A DNA stretch of 62,649 nucleotides from Bradyrhizobium sp. (GTDB taxonomy: Bacteria; Pseudomonadota; Alphaproteobacteria; Rhizobiales; Xanthobacteraceae). The position numbers and the translations under genes were made by a program. The stretch is from the NCBI RefSeq assembly GCF_030654605.1, contig NZ_JAURXB010000158.1:1-62649 (forward strand), given 5' to 3'. The stretch's first letter is position 1. Every line of letters begins with the position of its first letter. Under the pieces are notes generated by a model. The model was not told where the DNA came from. It worked only from the letters and a program-made list of their open reading frames with translations, and did no database searches. Below are positions 24,975 through 33,824 of the stretch, piece by piece.

Positions 24975-25667
24975 TCAGGTCAAGACCAGATCGAGCACAG
25001 CGGTGTAATGGCAGGCCGCGCCGAGCAGAACGAAACAATGCCAGATCGCGTTCTGGAAACGCAGCCGCTGCCAGGCATGAAAGATGACGCCGAAACTATA
25101 GAACGCGCCGCCGAGCGCGATGAACCACAGGGCCATCGTCGGCAACGACGCCACCACGGTGTCCCAGACCATGAAGCCGCTCCAGCCCATCGCCAGGTAA
25201 AGGCCGACGGAGAGCCGGTCGAAGCGGCCCGGCAGCACCAGCTTGATCACGATCCCGGCAATCGCCACGCACCAGACGCCGATCAGCAGCGCGACGGCGA
25301 AGATGTTGTCCTTCAGCTGCAGGAAGATCGGCGTGTAGGTCGCCGCGATCAGCAGATAGATCGCCGAATGATCGAAGCGGCGCAGCACCCATTTGGCGCG
25401 CGAGACCGGCCACAGATTGTAGGTCGCCGACAGCACCAGCATGGCCAGCAGCCCGGCGGCGTAGATCGACACCGCGGCTACTTCGAAACCCGTGGCATAG
25501 ACCGCCGCCAGCACGATCAGCACGATGGCCGCGACCAGGCCGCAGAACACGCCGATGCCGTGCACCACGCCGTCGGCGATCAGTTCGGCCCGGTCGTAGT
25601 TCCAGAGCATGGCGCCGGCCGCATGAACGGAGGTCGAGGCGAGTTGTTTCAGTCTGAAGATGGTCAT
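24975..25667 (-). CDS. Hemolysin III / PAQR-family membrane protein
   Basis: 230 residues with seven hydrophobic helices. PAQR hallmarks are present: a Glu/His-containing first motif (ELIADGVVHGIG), SATYNL, FDHSAIYLLIAATYTP, and IWHCFVLLGAACHY near the C-terminus. The conserved Ser, Asp and three His form a putative metal-dependent hydrolase site in this superfamily. The hemolysin name is historical. It lies in the same direction as the SDR gene, 28 bases upstream of it. Confidence 0.85.
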   Translation of the reverse strand: MTIFRLKQLASTSVHAAGAMLWNYDRAELIADGVVHGIGVFCGLVAAIVLIVLAAVYATGFEVAAVSIYAAGLLAMLVLSATYNLWPVSRAKWVLRRFDHSAIYLLIAATYTPIFLQLKDNIFAVALLIGVWCVAIAGIVIKLVLPGRFDRLSVGLYLAMGWSGFMVWDTVVASLPTMALWFIALGGAFYSFGVIFHAWQRLRFQNAIWHCFVLLGAACHYTAVLDLVLT

Positions 25668-25847
25668 GACGGCCCGGCAGGCTTCGATAGCGAAGCGTTA
25701 AGACATACCTCCGGGGAGGTCAACGAAGGGGCCTTCTCCACCCGGATCGCGTCTTTAGTATGAAACTTGATTTTGCCCCGCCAATCGCCACTTTTCGGAT
25801 AGCTTTCCCGCCAATAGCCTCCGCCAAACCGAGTTGTCCCCTCCCGC

Positions 25848-27317
25848 ATGGCCCCCAGTTTTCAAGATATCGTCGAGGAAGCGCGGCTGTCGGCGCGGGC
25901 CCTGATGGACTATGGCGACCAGTTTTTCAATCCGACGGTCCGGCTTGGGGTCACCGGGCTGTCGCGCGCCGGCAAGACCGTGTTCATCACGGCGTTGATT
26001 CACGGCCTCACCCGCGGCGGCCGCTTTCCGATCTTCGAGCCGTTCGCCACCGGGCGGATCGCCCGCGCCAGGCTGGAGCCGCAGCCCGACGATGCGGTGC
26101 CGCGCTTTGCCTATGAAAATCATGTGCGCACCCTGATCGAGGAGCGGCACTGGCCGAATTCGACGGTCGATATCAGCGAGCTCCGGCTGGTGATCGACTA
26201 CCAGCGCCAGAACGGCGCGGACCGCACCCTGACGCTGGATATCGTCGACTATCCCGGCGAATGGCTGCTCGACCTGCCGCTGCTCAACAAGGGTTTCGAG
26301 CAATGGTCGGCCGAGAGCCTCGCGCTGTCGCGCGAGCCGCTGCGCGCCAGTCTCGCGGCGCCATGGCACGCTCATCTAGGCACACTAGTCGCGGAAGCCC
26401 CGGCTGACGAACAGGCCGCGCTGACGGCAGCCCGGTTATTCACCGACTATTTGCGCGCCTGCCGCGACGAACGATTCGCCATGAGCCTGCTGCCGCCCGG
26501 CCGCTTCCTGATGCCCGGCAATCTCGCGGATACCCCGGCGCTGACCTTTGCACCGCTCGACGTGCCGATCGACGGCACGGCGCCCGAGGGTTCGCTGTGG
26601 GCGATGATGGTACGGCGCTACGAGGCCTACAAGGACGTGGTGGTCCGCCCGTTCTTCCGCGATCACTTCTCGCGGCTCGATCGCCAGATCGTGCTGGTCG
26701 ATGCGCTCTCGGCATTCAATGCCGGGCCGGAAGCGCTGGTCGACCTCGAAGCCGCACTGGCGGGAATCCTGGATTGCTTCAGGATCGGGCGCAGCACGTT
26801 CCTGAGCACCCTGTTCCGGCCGCGGATCGACCGCATTTTGTTTGCCGCGACCAAGGCCGATCATCTGCACCATTCCAGCCATGATCGCCTCGAGGCCGTG
26901 CTGCGGCGTATCGTCGGCAGGGCGGCCGCACGGGCCGAGGACACTGGCGCCGAGATCGACGTCGTGGCGCTGGCCGCGGTCCGCGCCACCCGTGAGGCAC
27001 AGGTCGCGCGCGGCCGCGACAAGCTACCCTCGATCCTGGGGACGCCCGCCGCCGGCGAGATGGCGAACGGCGAGGCCTTCGACGGCAATACCGAGGTCGC
27101 GACCTTTCCGGGCGACCTGCCGGCCGATCCGGAAGAGCTGTTCAAGGGAGAGGCCGCGTTTCGCGGCCTCTCCAGCGCCTCGGCCGAGAAGAGCGATTTC
27201 CGGTTCCTGCGCTTCCGCCCGCCCTTGCTCGAACGCGACGGCAGCGACGCGCCCGCGCTGCCTCATATCCGCCTTGACCGCGCCCTCCAGTTCCTGATCG
27301 GAGACAGACTGCAATGA
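25848..27317 (+). CDS. ycjX: YcjX-family P-loop protein
   Basis: 489 residues. A Walker A motif, GLSRAGKT (residues 37-44), lies near the N-terminus, with LDIVDYPGEWLLDLPLL as the Walker B-like segment and FAATKADH as a base-recognition motif. YcjX is a putative GTP-binding protein tied to phage-shock/envelope-stress genes in other bacteria. Its last four bases overlap the start of ycjF, the usual partner. No pspA-type gene is in the window. Confidence 0.88.
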   Translation: MAPSFQDIVEEARLSARALMDYGDQFFNPTVRLGVTGLSRAGKTVFITALIHGLTRGGRFPIFEPFATGRIARARLEPQPDDAVPRFAYENHVRTLIEERHWPNSTVDISELRLVIDYQRQNGADRTLTLDIVDYPGEWLLDLPLLNKGFEQWSAESLALSREPLRASLAAPWHAHLGTLVAEAPADEQAALTAARLFTDYLRACRDERFAMSLLPPGRFLMPGNLADTPALTFAPLDVPIDGTAPEGSLWAMMVRRYEAYKDVVVRPFFRDHFSRLDRQIVLVDALSAFNAGPEALVDLEAALAGILDCFRIGRSTFLSTLFRPRIDRILFAATKADHLHHSSHDRLEAVLRRIVGRAAARAEDTGAEIDVVALAAVRATREAQVARGRDKLPSILGTPAAGEMANGEAFDGNTEVATFPGDLPADPEELFKGEAAFRGLSSASAEKSDFRFLRFRPPLLERDGSDAPALPHIRLDRALQFLIGDRLQ

Positions 27318-28345
27318 GCGAGCGCCCTCCTCACCGGCGGCCGGCGACCTTCAAGCTCGACGACCCCGGCGTCATCGTGATGGACCCGGACGATTCGAGC
27401 CGCCCGTCGAAGGGCACGATTCACGTCAGGCCTGAAGCCGATGCCGCGCTGCTGCCGGTCCTGGTCGAGGCGCCGCTCATCCCCGTGCAACGCGGCTTCC
27501 GCTGGGGCACGATGTTCTGGAGCGCGCTGGGTGGGTTGGTCACGCTCGGCCTCGGCCTTGGCGTCACCCGCCTGATCGAGGACCTGTTCGCTCGCAGCGA
27601 GAGTTTTGGCTATATTGGACTGGCTTTTGCGGCCGTCGCTGCAGTGGCACTCGTTGTCATTGTCACCCGCGAGGCGTTGGGTCTGGCACGGCTTGCGACC
27701 ATCGAAAAACTGCACCTGCGCGCCAGCGCCGTACTCGCCAGCGACGATCGCACCGAGAGCCGCGCCGTCGTGCGGGATCTGCTCGGCCTCGCGCACCAGA
27801 ACCCGCATCTGGCGCGGGCGCGCGCCGCATTGCAGGGCCATGCCGACGACATCATCGACGGCGCCGACATGATTCGCCTCGCCGAGCGCGAATTGATGAC
27901 GCCGCTCGATCAGGAAGCGCGCCGGCTGGTCTCGCAGGCGGCGCAGCGCGTCTCGGTCGTCACCGCCGTCAGCCCGCGCGCCGTGATCGACGTGTTGTTC
28001 GTGTTCGTGGCGGCGTTGCGGCTGATCCGGCAGCTGGCGCGGCTCTATGGCGCGCGGCCGGGCGCGCTCGGCATGTTCAGGCTGATGCGCCAGGTCATCG
28101 CCCACCTCGCCATCACCGGCGGCATGGCGGTGGGCGACAGCCTGATCCAGCAGGTGCTCGGCCATGGCATCGCGGCAAAGCTGTCGCAGCGGCTCGGCGA
28201 AGGCGTCCTGAACGGGCTGCTCACCGCGCGGCTCGGGCTTGCCGCAATCGACCTCACCCGCCCATTGCCGTTCAACGCCCTGCCGCGCCCTGCCCTCGCT
28301 GACCTCGCCAGGGACCTGCTGCGCAAGCGCGACGGCGAGGAGTGA
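27314..28345 (+). CDS. ycjF: YcjF-family (DUF697) membrane protein
   Basis: 343 residues. A variable N-terminus is followed by two transmembrane helices (about residues 68-90 and 98-120) and a C-terminal DUF697 domain rich in hydrophobic helices (VSPRAVIDVLFVFVAALRLI, VGDSLIQQVLGHGIAAK). It is translationally coupled to ycjX by an ATGA overlap and presumably forms an inner-membrane partner for it. The pairing is conserved across proteobacteria; the mechanism is unknown. Confidence 0.85.
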   Translation: MSERPPHRRPATFKLDDPGVIVMDPDDSSRPSKGTIHVRPEADAALLPVLVEAPLIPVQRGFRWGTMFWSALGGLVTLGLGLGVTRLIEDLFARSESFGYIGLAFAAVAAVALVVIVTREALGLARLATIEKLHLRASAVLASDDRTESRAVVRDLLGLAHQNPHLARARAALQGHADDIIDGADMIRLAERELMTPLDQEARRLVSQAAQRVSVVTAVSPRAVIDVLFVFVAALRLIRQLARLYGARPGALGMFRLMRQVIAHLAITGGMAVGDSLIQQVLGHGIAAKLSQRLGEGVLNGLLTARLGLAAIDLTRPLPFNALPRPALADLARDLLRKRDGEE

Positions 28346-28376
28346 CTGCGTTTTGACAAGGGCTGTCGGCGAGCTC

Positions 28377-29981
28377 TTATCCCTTCCCCCGCGCTTGCGG
28401 TGGGGAGGGATGAAACGCCAGCGTGCGCGGACGATAGAGCGGCGAATCCTTCTGCGGCGAGAGCTCCGGTGTCCAGCCGGTCAGTTTTTCCAGCGCATAG
28501 GTATCCATCACAATTCCGCGCCAGCTGCGCTCGACCCGTTCGAGCGGCTGCCTGATCGCGGTGATCGACCTCCACACCGGGCTGATATGGTCGGGCTCGC
28601 GCCCGACATAGAGGCCGGTGCGGCCCCGGATCGCATCCATGCCGGGATCGCGAAAACCTTCGAACCTGCCGCGCTCGTTGATCTGGATGACCGGCACGCG
28701 ATCGCCAAAGAACCAGCGCAGCATGGCGTAGGTGCGATAATCCGTTGTGGCGATCCAGCTCGCGCCGGTCGCTTGCAGCTGGGCCTCCGCCCGCGCCACC
28801 ACCTGCTGATAGCCGGCCTCGCCGCCGATCGGATCGGCGCGGCCGATAAAATTCCAGGGAGCGACGACGTAATAGAGAAAAACCGCAACGACGAAGACGA
28901 TCCCGGAAGCGACCGCGATCCTGGCCCAACGTATCGTCGATTGTATGATCCATGCCGGCCACCCTTCGCGCGACAGCATCGCGATGTTGATGGCCGTGGC
29001 GGCGAATCCGGCCGGCCAGATGAACATCGGCCAGGTATCGCCGACCCTCAAGGACAGCGATTTCCAGAAGAAATAGCCGAAGGGAACGATTACGGCGGTC
29101 GACAGCAGAATGGCCACCGCGTCGCCGCGGCGGTAGCCTCGCCACGCCGTCAGCGCCACGCCCGACAGAACCACCGGCAGCAGGATGAAGCCGACCAGCC
29201 CGAACTGCAGTCCGATATAGTCGCCGACGGTACGAAGCGACAATTCATGCGTCGCGGTGGCGCGCACCAGCTGGAAGCGGAACGACGCCCAGTCGTGCTG
29301 CGAATTCCAGATCAGGACCGGCAGGAACACGACGACCGCGATCAGCGCCGCTGCCCACGGGTACGGACTGGCCAGCCAGCGGCCACGCCACTTCGGCACC
29401 AGCATGAAGGCTGCGACCGCCGGAAGCAGCATGATCGCGGTGAATTTCGACAGCAGCGCCAACCCGGCGAAGGCGCCGGCGGCCAGCCACCAGCGCGCGT
29501 CGTCGCTCTCGTGAAGCCGCACCAGCGCCCACACCATCGCGACCGCAAACGGGATCAGCGCCACGTCGGGCGAGACTTTTGCCATCAGCAGCCCGTAGTA
29601 CAGCGCTGCCTCCGGCATCAGCACCGCAATCGCGACCGCGCGGACATCATGCGTCACGCGCCGCACGATATCGGCGAGCAATAGTTGCGTGACCAGCATC
29701 GCCACGATGCCGGCAAACCTTACGCCCAGATTGGTGTCGCCGAAGATTGCGGTACCGAACCGGATGAACCAGGCGATCATCGGCGGATGATCGAGGAAGG
29801 AGAGCGCGCTCTCCTTCGACCAGGTCCAGTAATAGGCCTCGTCGGTGCGCAGATCGATCGCGCCGGCGTAGATCATCCGCATGGCGGTCAGCGCCGCGAT
29901 CAGGGCGGCGACCGCGAGCCATTGCCGCGAGGCCAAATGGTCCGGGTGCGCGCTGGTTCTGTCGGGCGGGATAATCGTCAC
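28377..29981 (-). CDS. ArnT/PMT-type membrane glycosyltransferase (GT39/GT83-like)
   Basis: 534 residues from the GTG at 29981, preceded by GGGAAG. A longer frame to 30104 would translate part of a dispersed repeat, so it is rejected. There are about ten transmembrane helices. The first outer loop holds LRTDEAYYWTWSKE, with the acidic Asp-Glu of PMT/ArnT-type enzymes, then LDHPPMIAWF. A soluble periplasmic C-terminal domain follows (about 400-534). Such enzymes move sugars from polyprenyl-phosphate carriers to lipid A or proteins. The acceptor is not known. Confidence 0.82.
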   Translation of the reverse strand: MTIIPPDRTSAHPDHLASRQWLAVAALIAALTAMRMIYAGAIDLRTDEAYYWTWSKESALSFLDHPPMIAWFIRFGTAIFGDTNLGVRFAGIVAMLVTQLLLADIVRRVTHDVRAVAIAVLMPEAALYYGLLMAKVSPDVALIPFAVAMVWALVRLHESDDARWWLAAGAFAGLALLSKFTAIMLLPAVAAFMLVPKWRGRWLASPYPWAAALIAVVVFLPVLIWNSQHDWASFRFQLVRATATHELSLRTVGDYIGLQFGLVGFILLPVVLSGVALTAWRGYRRGDAVAILLSTAVIVPFGYFFWKSLSLRVGDTWPMFIWPAGFAATAINIAMLSREGWPAWIIQSTIRWARIAVASGIVFVVAVFLYYVVAPWNFIGRADPIGGEAGYQQVVARAEAQLQATGASWIATTDYRTYAMLRWFFGDRVPVIQINERGRFEGFRDPGMDAIRGRTGLYVGREPDHISPVWRSITAIRQPLERVERSWRGIVMDTYALEKLTGWTPELSPQKDSPLYRPRTLAFHPSPPQARGKG

Positions 29982-30030
29982 CGGTGCTTTCTTCCCGACT
30001 CCGCCGGGGGTGTCAACGTCATCCCCAACC

Positions 30031-30171
30031 GTCGTCCCGGCGAATGCCGGGCCCCATAGCCACCGGCATTTCCAGCCTGAAAAGATATCTGCTGGGGTGC
30101 CCAAGGACGCCGGGCGCCGCGATGAGCGCAGATGCGCTCACGCCTGGGGTCCGTGCTTTCGCCGGGACGAC
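30031..30171. repeat. Dispersed palindromic repeat with 14-bp terminal inverted arms
   Basis: The ends are GTCGTCCCGGCGAA (30031-30044) and its exact complement TTCGCCGGGACGAC (30158-30171). A second stem, TGAGCGC-AGAT-GCGCTCA, lies inside. Just after it the segment AGAGGACGTGTAGAG shows a short tandem duplication of GTGTAGAG. It lies between divergent genes. Confidence 0.75.
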
Positions 30172-30232
30172 GTGTAGAGAGGACGTGTAGAGAGATGGTC
30201 CCCGGCGCAATTTATCATTACAGTCGGCCATC

Positions 30233-32011
30233 ATGGATTCTATAGCCCGCATGGCCCGACTTTCCCAGGAACAGCTGACCAGGCTGTTCCGCGGCATCGG
30301 CGTTCGTCAAATCCGGCTCGTCAGCGGGATGATCCTGTTCGCCTATGTGCTCAGCCATTTCCTCAATCATGCGCTCGGCAATTTCTCTCTGGACGCGATG
30401 GCGGATGGGGTGCAGCTGCATACCGGGTTCTGGCAATTTCTCCCCGTGGCAATCGTGTTCTACACCGCGTGTCTCGTGCATGCCGCGCTTGGCGTCTGGG
30501 CGCTGTATCAGCGCCGGCAATTTCGCTGGAAGGCGATGGAGCTGCTGCAGCTCCTCCTCGGCCTGACGATTCCGATACTGGTCATGACCCATGTGCTGGG
30601 CGTCCGGCTTGCGCTGACGCTTCATGGTCACGAAATCCTCTACCCGCAGGTGCTGTTCGCCTACTTCGTTTCATGGCCCGCATGGCGCATATGGGGCCTG
30701 GTTGCCGCCATCCTGGCGTCGTGGATCCATGGCTGCATCGGACTGCACCTCTGGCTGCGGATGAAGCCGTTCTACAAGCGCGTGGCCCCGCTCCTGCTTG
30801 CGGTGGCCGTGTTGCTGCCCGCGCTCGCCATCCTCGGGGTCTATCAGGGCGGGCGGAGCGTCGTTGACAATGACAGCGTCGAATGGCGGGCCGAAAACCT
30901 TTCTCCAAGCAAGCTCGGCACACGCGAGCAGAAGGCCACGATCGACCGCGCGGTCGACTACGCGCTTGTCTTCTATCTCGGGCTCATCGCACTCGCGTTG
31001 CTGGCAAGGGGCGCACGCACACTGTATGAGCGGCGCGGCGGTATGATCAACCTGTCCTATGGCAATGGCCGTACGGTGCGGGTGCCGAAGGGATTGACCG
31101 TGCTGGAAGCGAGCCTGCGCAGCAACGTGCCGCATGCATCGGTCTGCGGCGGCCGCGCCCGCTGCTCGACCTGCCGGATCCGCGTGATCGGCGATCACGC
31201 CGCCCTGCCCGAGCCTTCGCAGCGCGAAGCGTTCGTGCTGCACCGGGTCGGCGCGAACGATCCCTCGATTCGCCTCGCCTGCCAGTTGCGGCCGGCCACA
31301 GACCTCACTTTCTTCCAGCTCTTCCTGCCGCACGCGGTGTCCGCCGATGGGCACGCCGCCAATCCTTCCCGCATCGGCGAGGAACGCTATCTCGTCAGCC
31401 TGTTCGTCGACATGCGCGGCTCGACCAAGCTCGCGGAGAAGCGGCTGCCGTTCGACACCGTCTTCATCGTCAACCGTTTCCTCGGCGCGGTGTCGCAGGC
31501 CGTGCTCGAATGCGGCGGCCAGCCCAACCAGTTCGTCGGTGACGGACAGCTGGCGTTGTTCGGGCTCGACTCGGACCCGCAAACCGCCTGCCGTCAGGCG
31601 CTGCGAGCCGCCGGCATGATATCGACCAATATCGACGAATTGAATCAATTCCTCAGCCATGATTTGCGCGAGCCGATCCGCTTCGGCGTCGGCATTCACG
31701 GCGGCGAGGTGATCATCGGCGATATCGGTTATCGCGATCACATGGTGTTCACCGCGCTCGGCGACGCCGTCAATGTCGCAGCACGTCTGCAGGACATGAC
31801 CAAGAACCTCGCCTGCGAAGTTGTGGTGTCGGAAGAAGTTCGCATCACCGCCGGCCTTGCAGAAGACAGTTTGCCGCCACAGGAAGTCACGATCCGCGGG
31901 CGCGCCGAGACGATGATCGTTCGCTCCGTCGAGCACGCCAGCGCGTTGCCCGCGCTGGTTAATGATTTGAACCCCGTCGCCGTGCAATTGCCGCACGACG
32001 TCGCTGTGTGA
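30233..32011 (+). CDS. cyaC: CyaC-like redox-linked adenylate cyclase
   Basis: 592 residues, three modules. (1) Six hydrophobic helices (about residues 26-258) with His42, His46, His83, His120, His166 and His172, like the tetra-histidine di-heme b anchor of succinate:quinone oxidoreductases. (2) A 2Fe-2S domain with Cys305, Cys311, Cys314 and Cys350. (3) A class III cyclase domain with metal Asp393 (FVDMRGST) and Asp437 (FVGDGQLALF) and NVAARLQ. The same architecture is known for Sinorhizobium meliloti CyaC, whose activity follows the quinone pool. The product is therefore probably cAMP, tuned by respiration. A CRP-like palindrome overlaps the stop codon. Confidence 0.9.
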   Translation: MDSIARMARLSQEQLTRLFRGIGVRQIRLVSGMILFAYVLSHFLNHALGNFSLDAMADGVQLHTGFWQFLPVAIVFYTACLVHAALGVWALYQRRQFRWKAMELLQLLLGLTIPILVMTHVLGVRLALTLHGHEILYPQVLFAYFVSWPAWRIWGLVAAILASWIHGCIGLHLWLRMKPFYKRVAPLLLAVAVLLPALAILGVYQGGRSVVDNDSVEWRAENLSPSKLGTREQKATIDRAVDYALVFYLGLIALALLARGARTLYERRGGMINLSYGNGRTVRVPKGLTVLEASLRSNVPHASVCGGRARCSTCRIRVIGDHAALPEPSQREAFVLHRVGANDPSIRLACQLRPATDLTFFQLFLPHAVSADGHAANPSRIGEERYLVSLFVDMRGSTKLAEKRLPFDTVFIVNRFLGAVSQAVLECGGQPNQFVGDGQLALFGLDSDPQTACRQALRAAGMISTNIDELNQFLSHDLREPIRFGVGIHGGEVIIGDIGYRDHMVFTALGDAVNVAARLQDMTKNLACEVVVSEEVRITAGLAEDSLPPQEVTIRGRAETMIVRSVEHASALPALVNDLNPVAVQLPHDVAV

Positions 32012-32022
32012 TGTTTTTCACA
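32007..32022. promoter_or_regulatory. Candidate CRP-type binding site
   Basis: TGTGA-TGTTTT-TCACA is a perfect match to the CRP half-site rule TGTGA-N6-TCACA and extends one more paired base on each side. It starts two bases before the cyaC stop codon and lies about 130 bases upstream of the His-rich gene at 32153. Rhizobial Clr-type regulators use a somewhat different consensus, so binding is a hypothesis; the hairpin could also be part of a terminator. Confidence 0.5.
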
Positions 32023-32040
32023 CCTGAATAATCATTCAGG
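32023..32040 (+). terminator. Hairpin after cyaC
   Basis: CCTGAAT-AATC-ATTCAGG, a perfect 7-pair stem 12 bases past the stop codon. No T-run follows. It lies directly beside the CRP-like palindrome. Confidence 0.4.
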
Positions 32041-32152
32041 AAATTGTCGCCGAACCACAGGCTGTTTTCTCGAACCGCGCTCCTGAGGGGCGCGACTGAT
32101 GTGCGATGAGACAATCAACCCCGCGCTACGGCGCACATCAAGGAGAACGACC

Positions 32153-32392
32153 ATGCTTCGCAAATTGACTCTCGCACTTGTTGCCTCGGCTTCCCTCGGC
32201 GCGGCGGCGCTGGCTCCCACCGCGGCCTCGGCCAGCCCATACTGGCATCCGCATCATCATCACCACCACCACGGCCTTGGCCTTGGCTTCGTGATCGGCG
32301 GCGGCTATGGCGGCGATGGCTGCTACCAGACCCGCCGCGTGTGGACCCCGTACGGCTTTCGCTTTCGCGTCGTGAACGTCTGCGCATGGTAA
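32153..32392 (+). CDS. Small exported His-rich peptide
   Basis: 79 residues; the ATG at 32153 follows AAGGAG at 7 bases. A signal peptide (LTLALVASASLGAAALAPTAASA) is followed by HPHHHHHHHGLGLGF, a Gly-rich segment, and a C-terminal part with two Cys (GCYQTR, VNVCAW) that could form a disulfide. The His cluster suggests metal binding in the periplasm, which is an inference. It is the first gene downstream of cyaC and the CRP-like site, and a clear terminator follows it. Confidence 0.75.
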   Translation: MLRKLTLALVASASLGAAALAPTAASASPYWHPHHHHHHHGLGLGFVIGGGYGGDGCYQTRRVWTPYGFRFRVVNVCAW

Positions 32393-32415
32393 TCGGAACT
32401 TCGGTTTCGATCCGG

Positions 32416-32448
32416 AACCCCGGTCGCCTCCAGCGGCCGGGGTTTCTG
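32416..32448 (+). terminator. Rho-independent terminator
   Basis: AACCCCGG (32416-32423) and CCGGGGTT (32437-32444) form a perfect 8-pair stem with a T-rich tail, 24 bases after the His-rich gene. Confidence 0.75.
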
Positions 32449-32698
32449 CTTTGGCGGGTTTCAGCGCAACGCCGTCAGGCCGGTAGGATTTGAAACGCTC
32501 GGCATCTCTCCGGATCAAATGATCGCCAAAATCGGCAAAAAACGCCAATGCGCCACGATATCGATCGTTTTCCGCCGAAATCGAGCTGTCCTTTGCGCTA
32601 TCAAGCTTGCGTTATCCGGCGTATCCTGTGTTTTCGGGCAGGCCGGTGTGCGGGGACCGGCGGCTCGTTAATTGTTTTGATCCCGCGGAGACGACGTG

Positions 32699-32899
32699 AT
32701 GGCTAAAGGTACTGTGAAGTGGTTCAACGCGACCAAGGGTTTTGGTTTCATCCAGCCTTCGAGTGGCGGCAAGGACGTTTTCGTTCATATTTCGGCGGTC
32801 GAGAAAGCTGGCCTTTCCTCGCTCAACGAAGGACAGACGGTCGAATACGAAGAGGTTGCCAATCGCGGCAAGACCTCGGCCGAGAACCTCAAGGTTTAA
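32699..32899 (+). CDS. cspA: Cold-shock domain protein
   Basis: 66 residues. RNP1 (KGFGFIQP) and RNP2 (VFVHIS) are intact, as needed for single-stranded RNA/DNA binding. Start at the ATG at 32699, with GGAG ten bases upstream; the GTG just before it is less likely. The roughly 300-base untranslated stretch upstream fits the long 5' leaders of csp genes, but no conserved cold box was identified. Confidence 0.93.
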   Translation: MAKGTVKWFNATKGFGFIQPSSGGKDVFVHISAVEKAGLSSLNEGQTVEYEEVANRGKTSAENLKV

Positions 32900-32926
32900 G
32901 GCTGGGCGCGCGGTCCGCAACAGCGC

Positions 32927-32949
32927 ACTCTCGGATCTGATCCGGGAGT
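32927..32949 (+). terminator. Hairpin after csp gene
   Basis: ACTCTCGGATC / GATCCGGGAGT, 11 pairs with one wobble and a one-base centre, 27 bases past the stop. No T-run. Confidence 0.45.
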
Positions 32950-33048
32950 GGGACTTCCAAGAACATCTCAAAAAAACAGAGTGCAATGGGCAGGAGCGGC
33001 GGCGCTCTTGCGCGCAATGAACCGGCGCAGAACGCGCTGGTTTGATCC

Positions 33049-33717
33049 TCAATCTTCCTTTACCCATTTTTGAACCGTCATGACATCCGGTGGCTGCGCG
33101 TAGCCGCGCGTCCACATGTCCACGACCCATTCGACCCTGGTGGCGCGCTCGAGCAGCACCGCGGTGTTGTGCGGCGTCTGCAGCACCAGCGCATTGCCCC
33201 GGTAATGCGGGTCGCCCACCCCGTGAAATTTCAGCAGGCCCCATTGCTGCAGCACCAGCAGCAGGCTGGTGGTGTTGCGGGTGGTATCCCAGCAATCGTA
33301 ATTATACCCGTCGTCGCGGTGGCGGAAATCCGCCTTGGCGACGCGCCTGCTGGTGCCGATGACCGGCCCCATGCGGCGATCGAACCAGATCACCGCCTTC
33401 TGCACCGCCGCCCGTTCCGCCGCGGCCGAGGCGCGGCCCGCCGCCATGATCGCCGTCAGCGCGTTGCGGTCGCCCGGCGTGAAATCCAGAATCGCGCGGC
33501 GGCGGCACACAAAGCCGTAGCAGACCGTCATGGATCTCGCGGTCGGGGGAAAGATCGACACCGTGCTGTAGAGTTCGGCGACCGGTGCGCTGAGTTCGGC
33601 AGCGAGCGCCGGCAGCGGAGCAGCAATCGCTGAGCCTGCCAGAAGCGCAGCAAAGCCGCAAAACCACAGGGTTCTGCTCCGCCCCCCAGATCGTTGCCGC
33701 CTGCCCGTCAGTGCCAT
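33049..33717 (-). CDS. Exported protein with probable papain-like Cys-His-Asp triad
   Basis: 222 residues from the ATG at 33717. A basic N-terminus and hydrophobic core end at AALAA (about residue 40), a signal peptide. The C-terminal half has YDCWDTTRN (Cys142), TPHNTAVLLE (His183) and VEWVVDMW (Asp200). The spacing, 41 and 17 residues, is close to that of LapG-type bacterial transglutaminase-like cysteine peptidases, which also have a D-C-x-D start and an H-x-x-x-L strand. This is an inference from pattern and spacing. Two more Cys (66, 71) could form a disulfide. It diverges from putA by about 110 bases. Confidence 0.6.
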   Translation of the reverse strand: MALTGRRQRSGGRSRTLWFCGFAALLAGSAIAAPLPALAAELSAPVAELYSTVSIFPPTARSMTVCYGFVCRRRAILDFTPGDRNALTAIMAAGRASAAAERAAVQKAVIWFDRRMGPVIGTSRRVAKADFRHRDDGYNYDCWDTTRNTTSLLLVLQQWGLLKFHGVGDPHYRGNALVLQTPHNTAVLLERATRVEWVVDMWTRGYAQPPDVMTVQKWVKED

Positions 33718-33824
33718 CGGCCGCCACAACTCAAACCGATAAATCGCGTGGAACCTATCGCACCGGTTTCGCGGTGCCAAGCTCGGCGGCATGATAGAAG
33801 ATGCGGGCTCCCCAAGGGTACGTC

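Noticed and set aside
29982..30104. 41-codon N-terminal extension of the ArnT/PMT-like glycosyltransferase
   Set aside because: Most of it translates a dispersed palindromic repeat, and a GTG with a ribosome site at 29981 fits the expected first helix.
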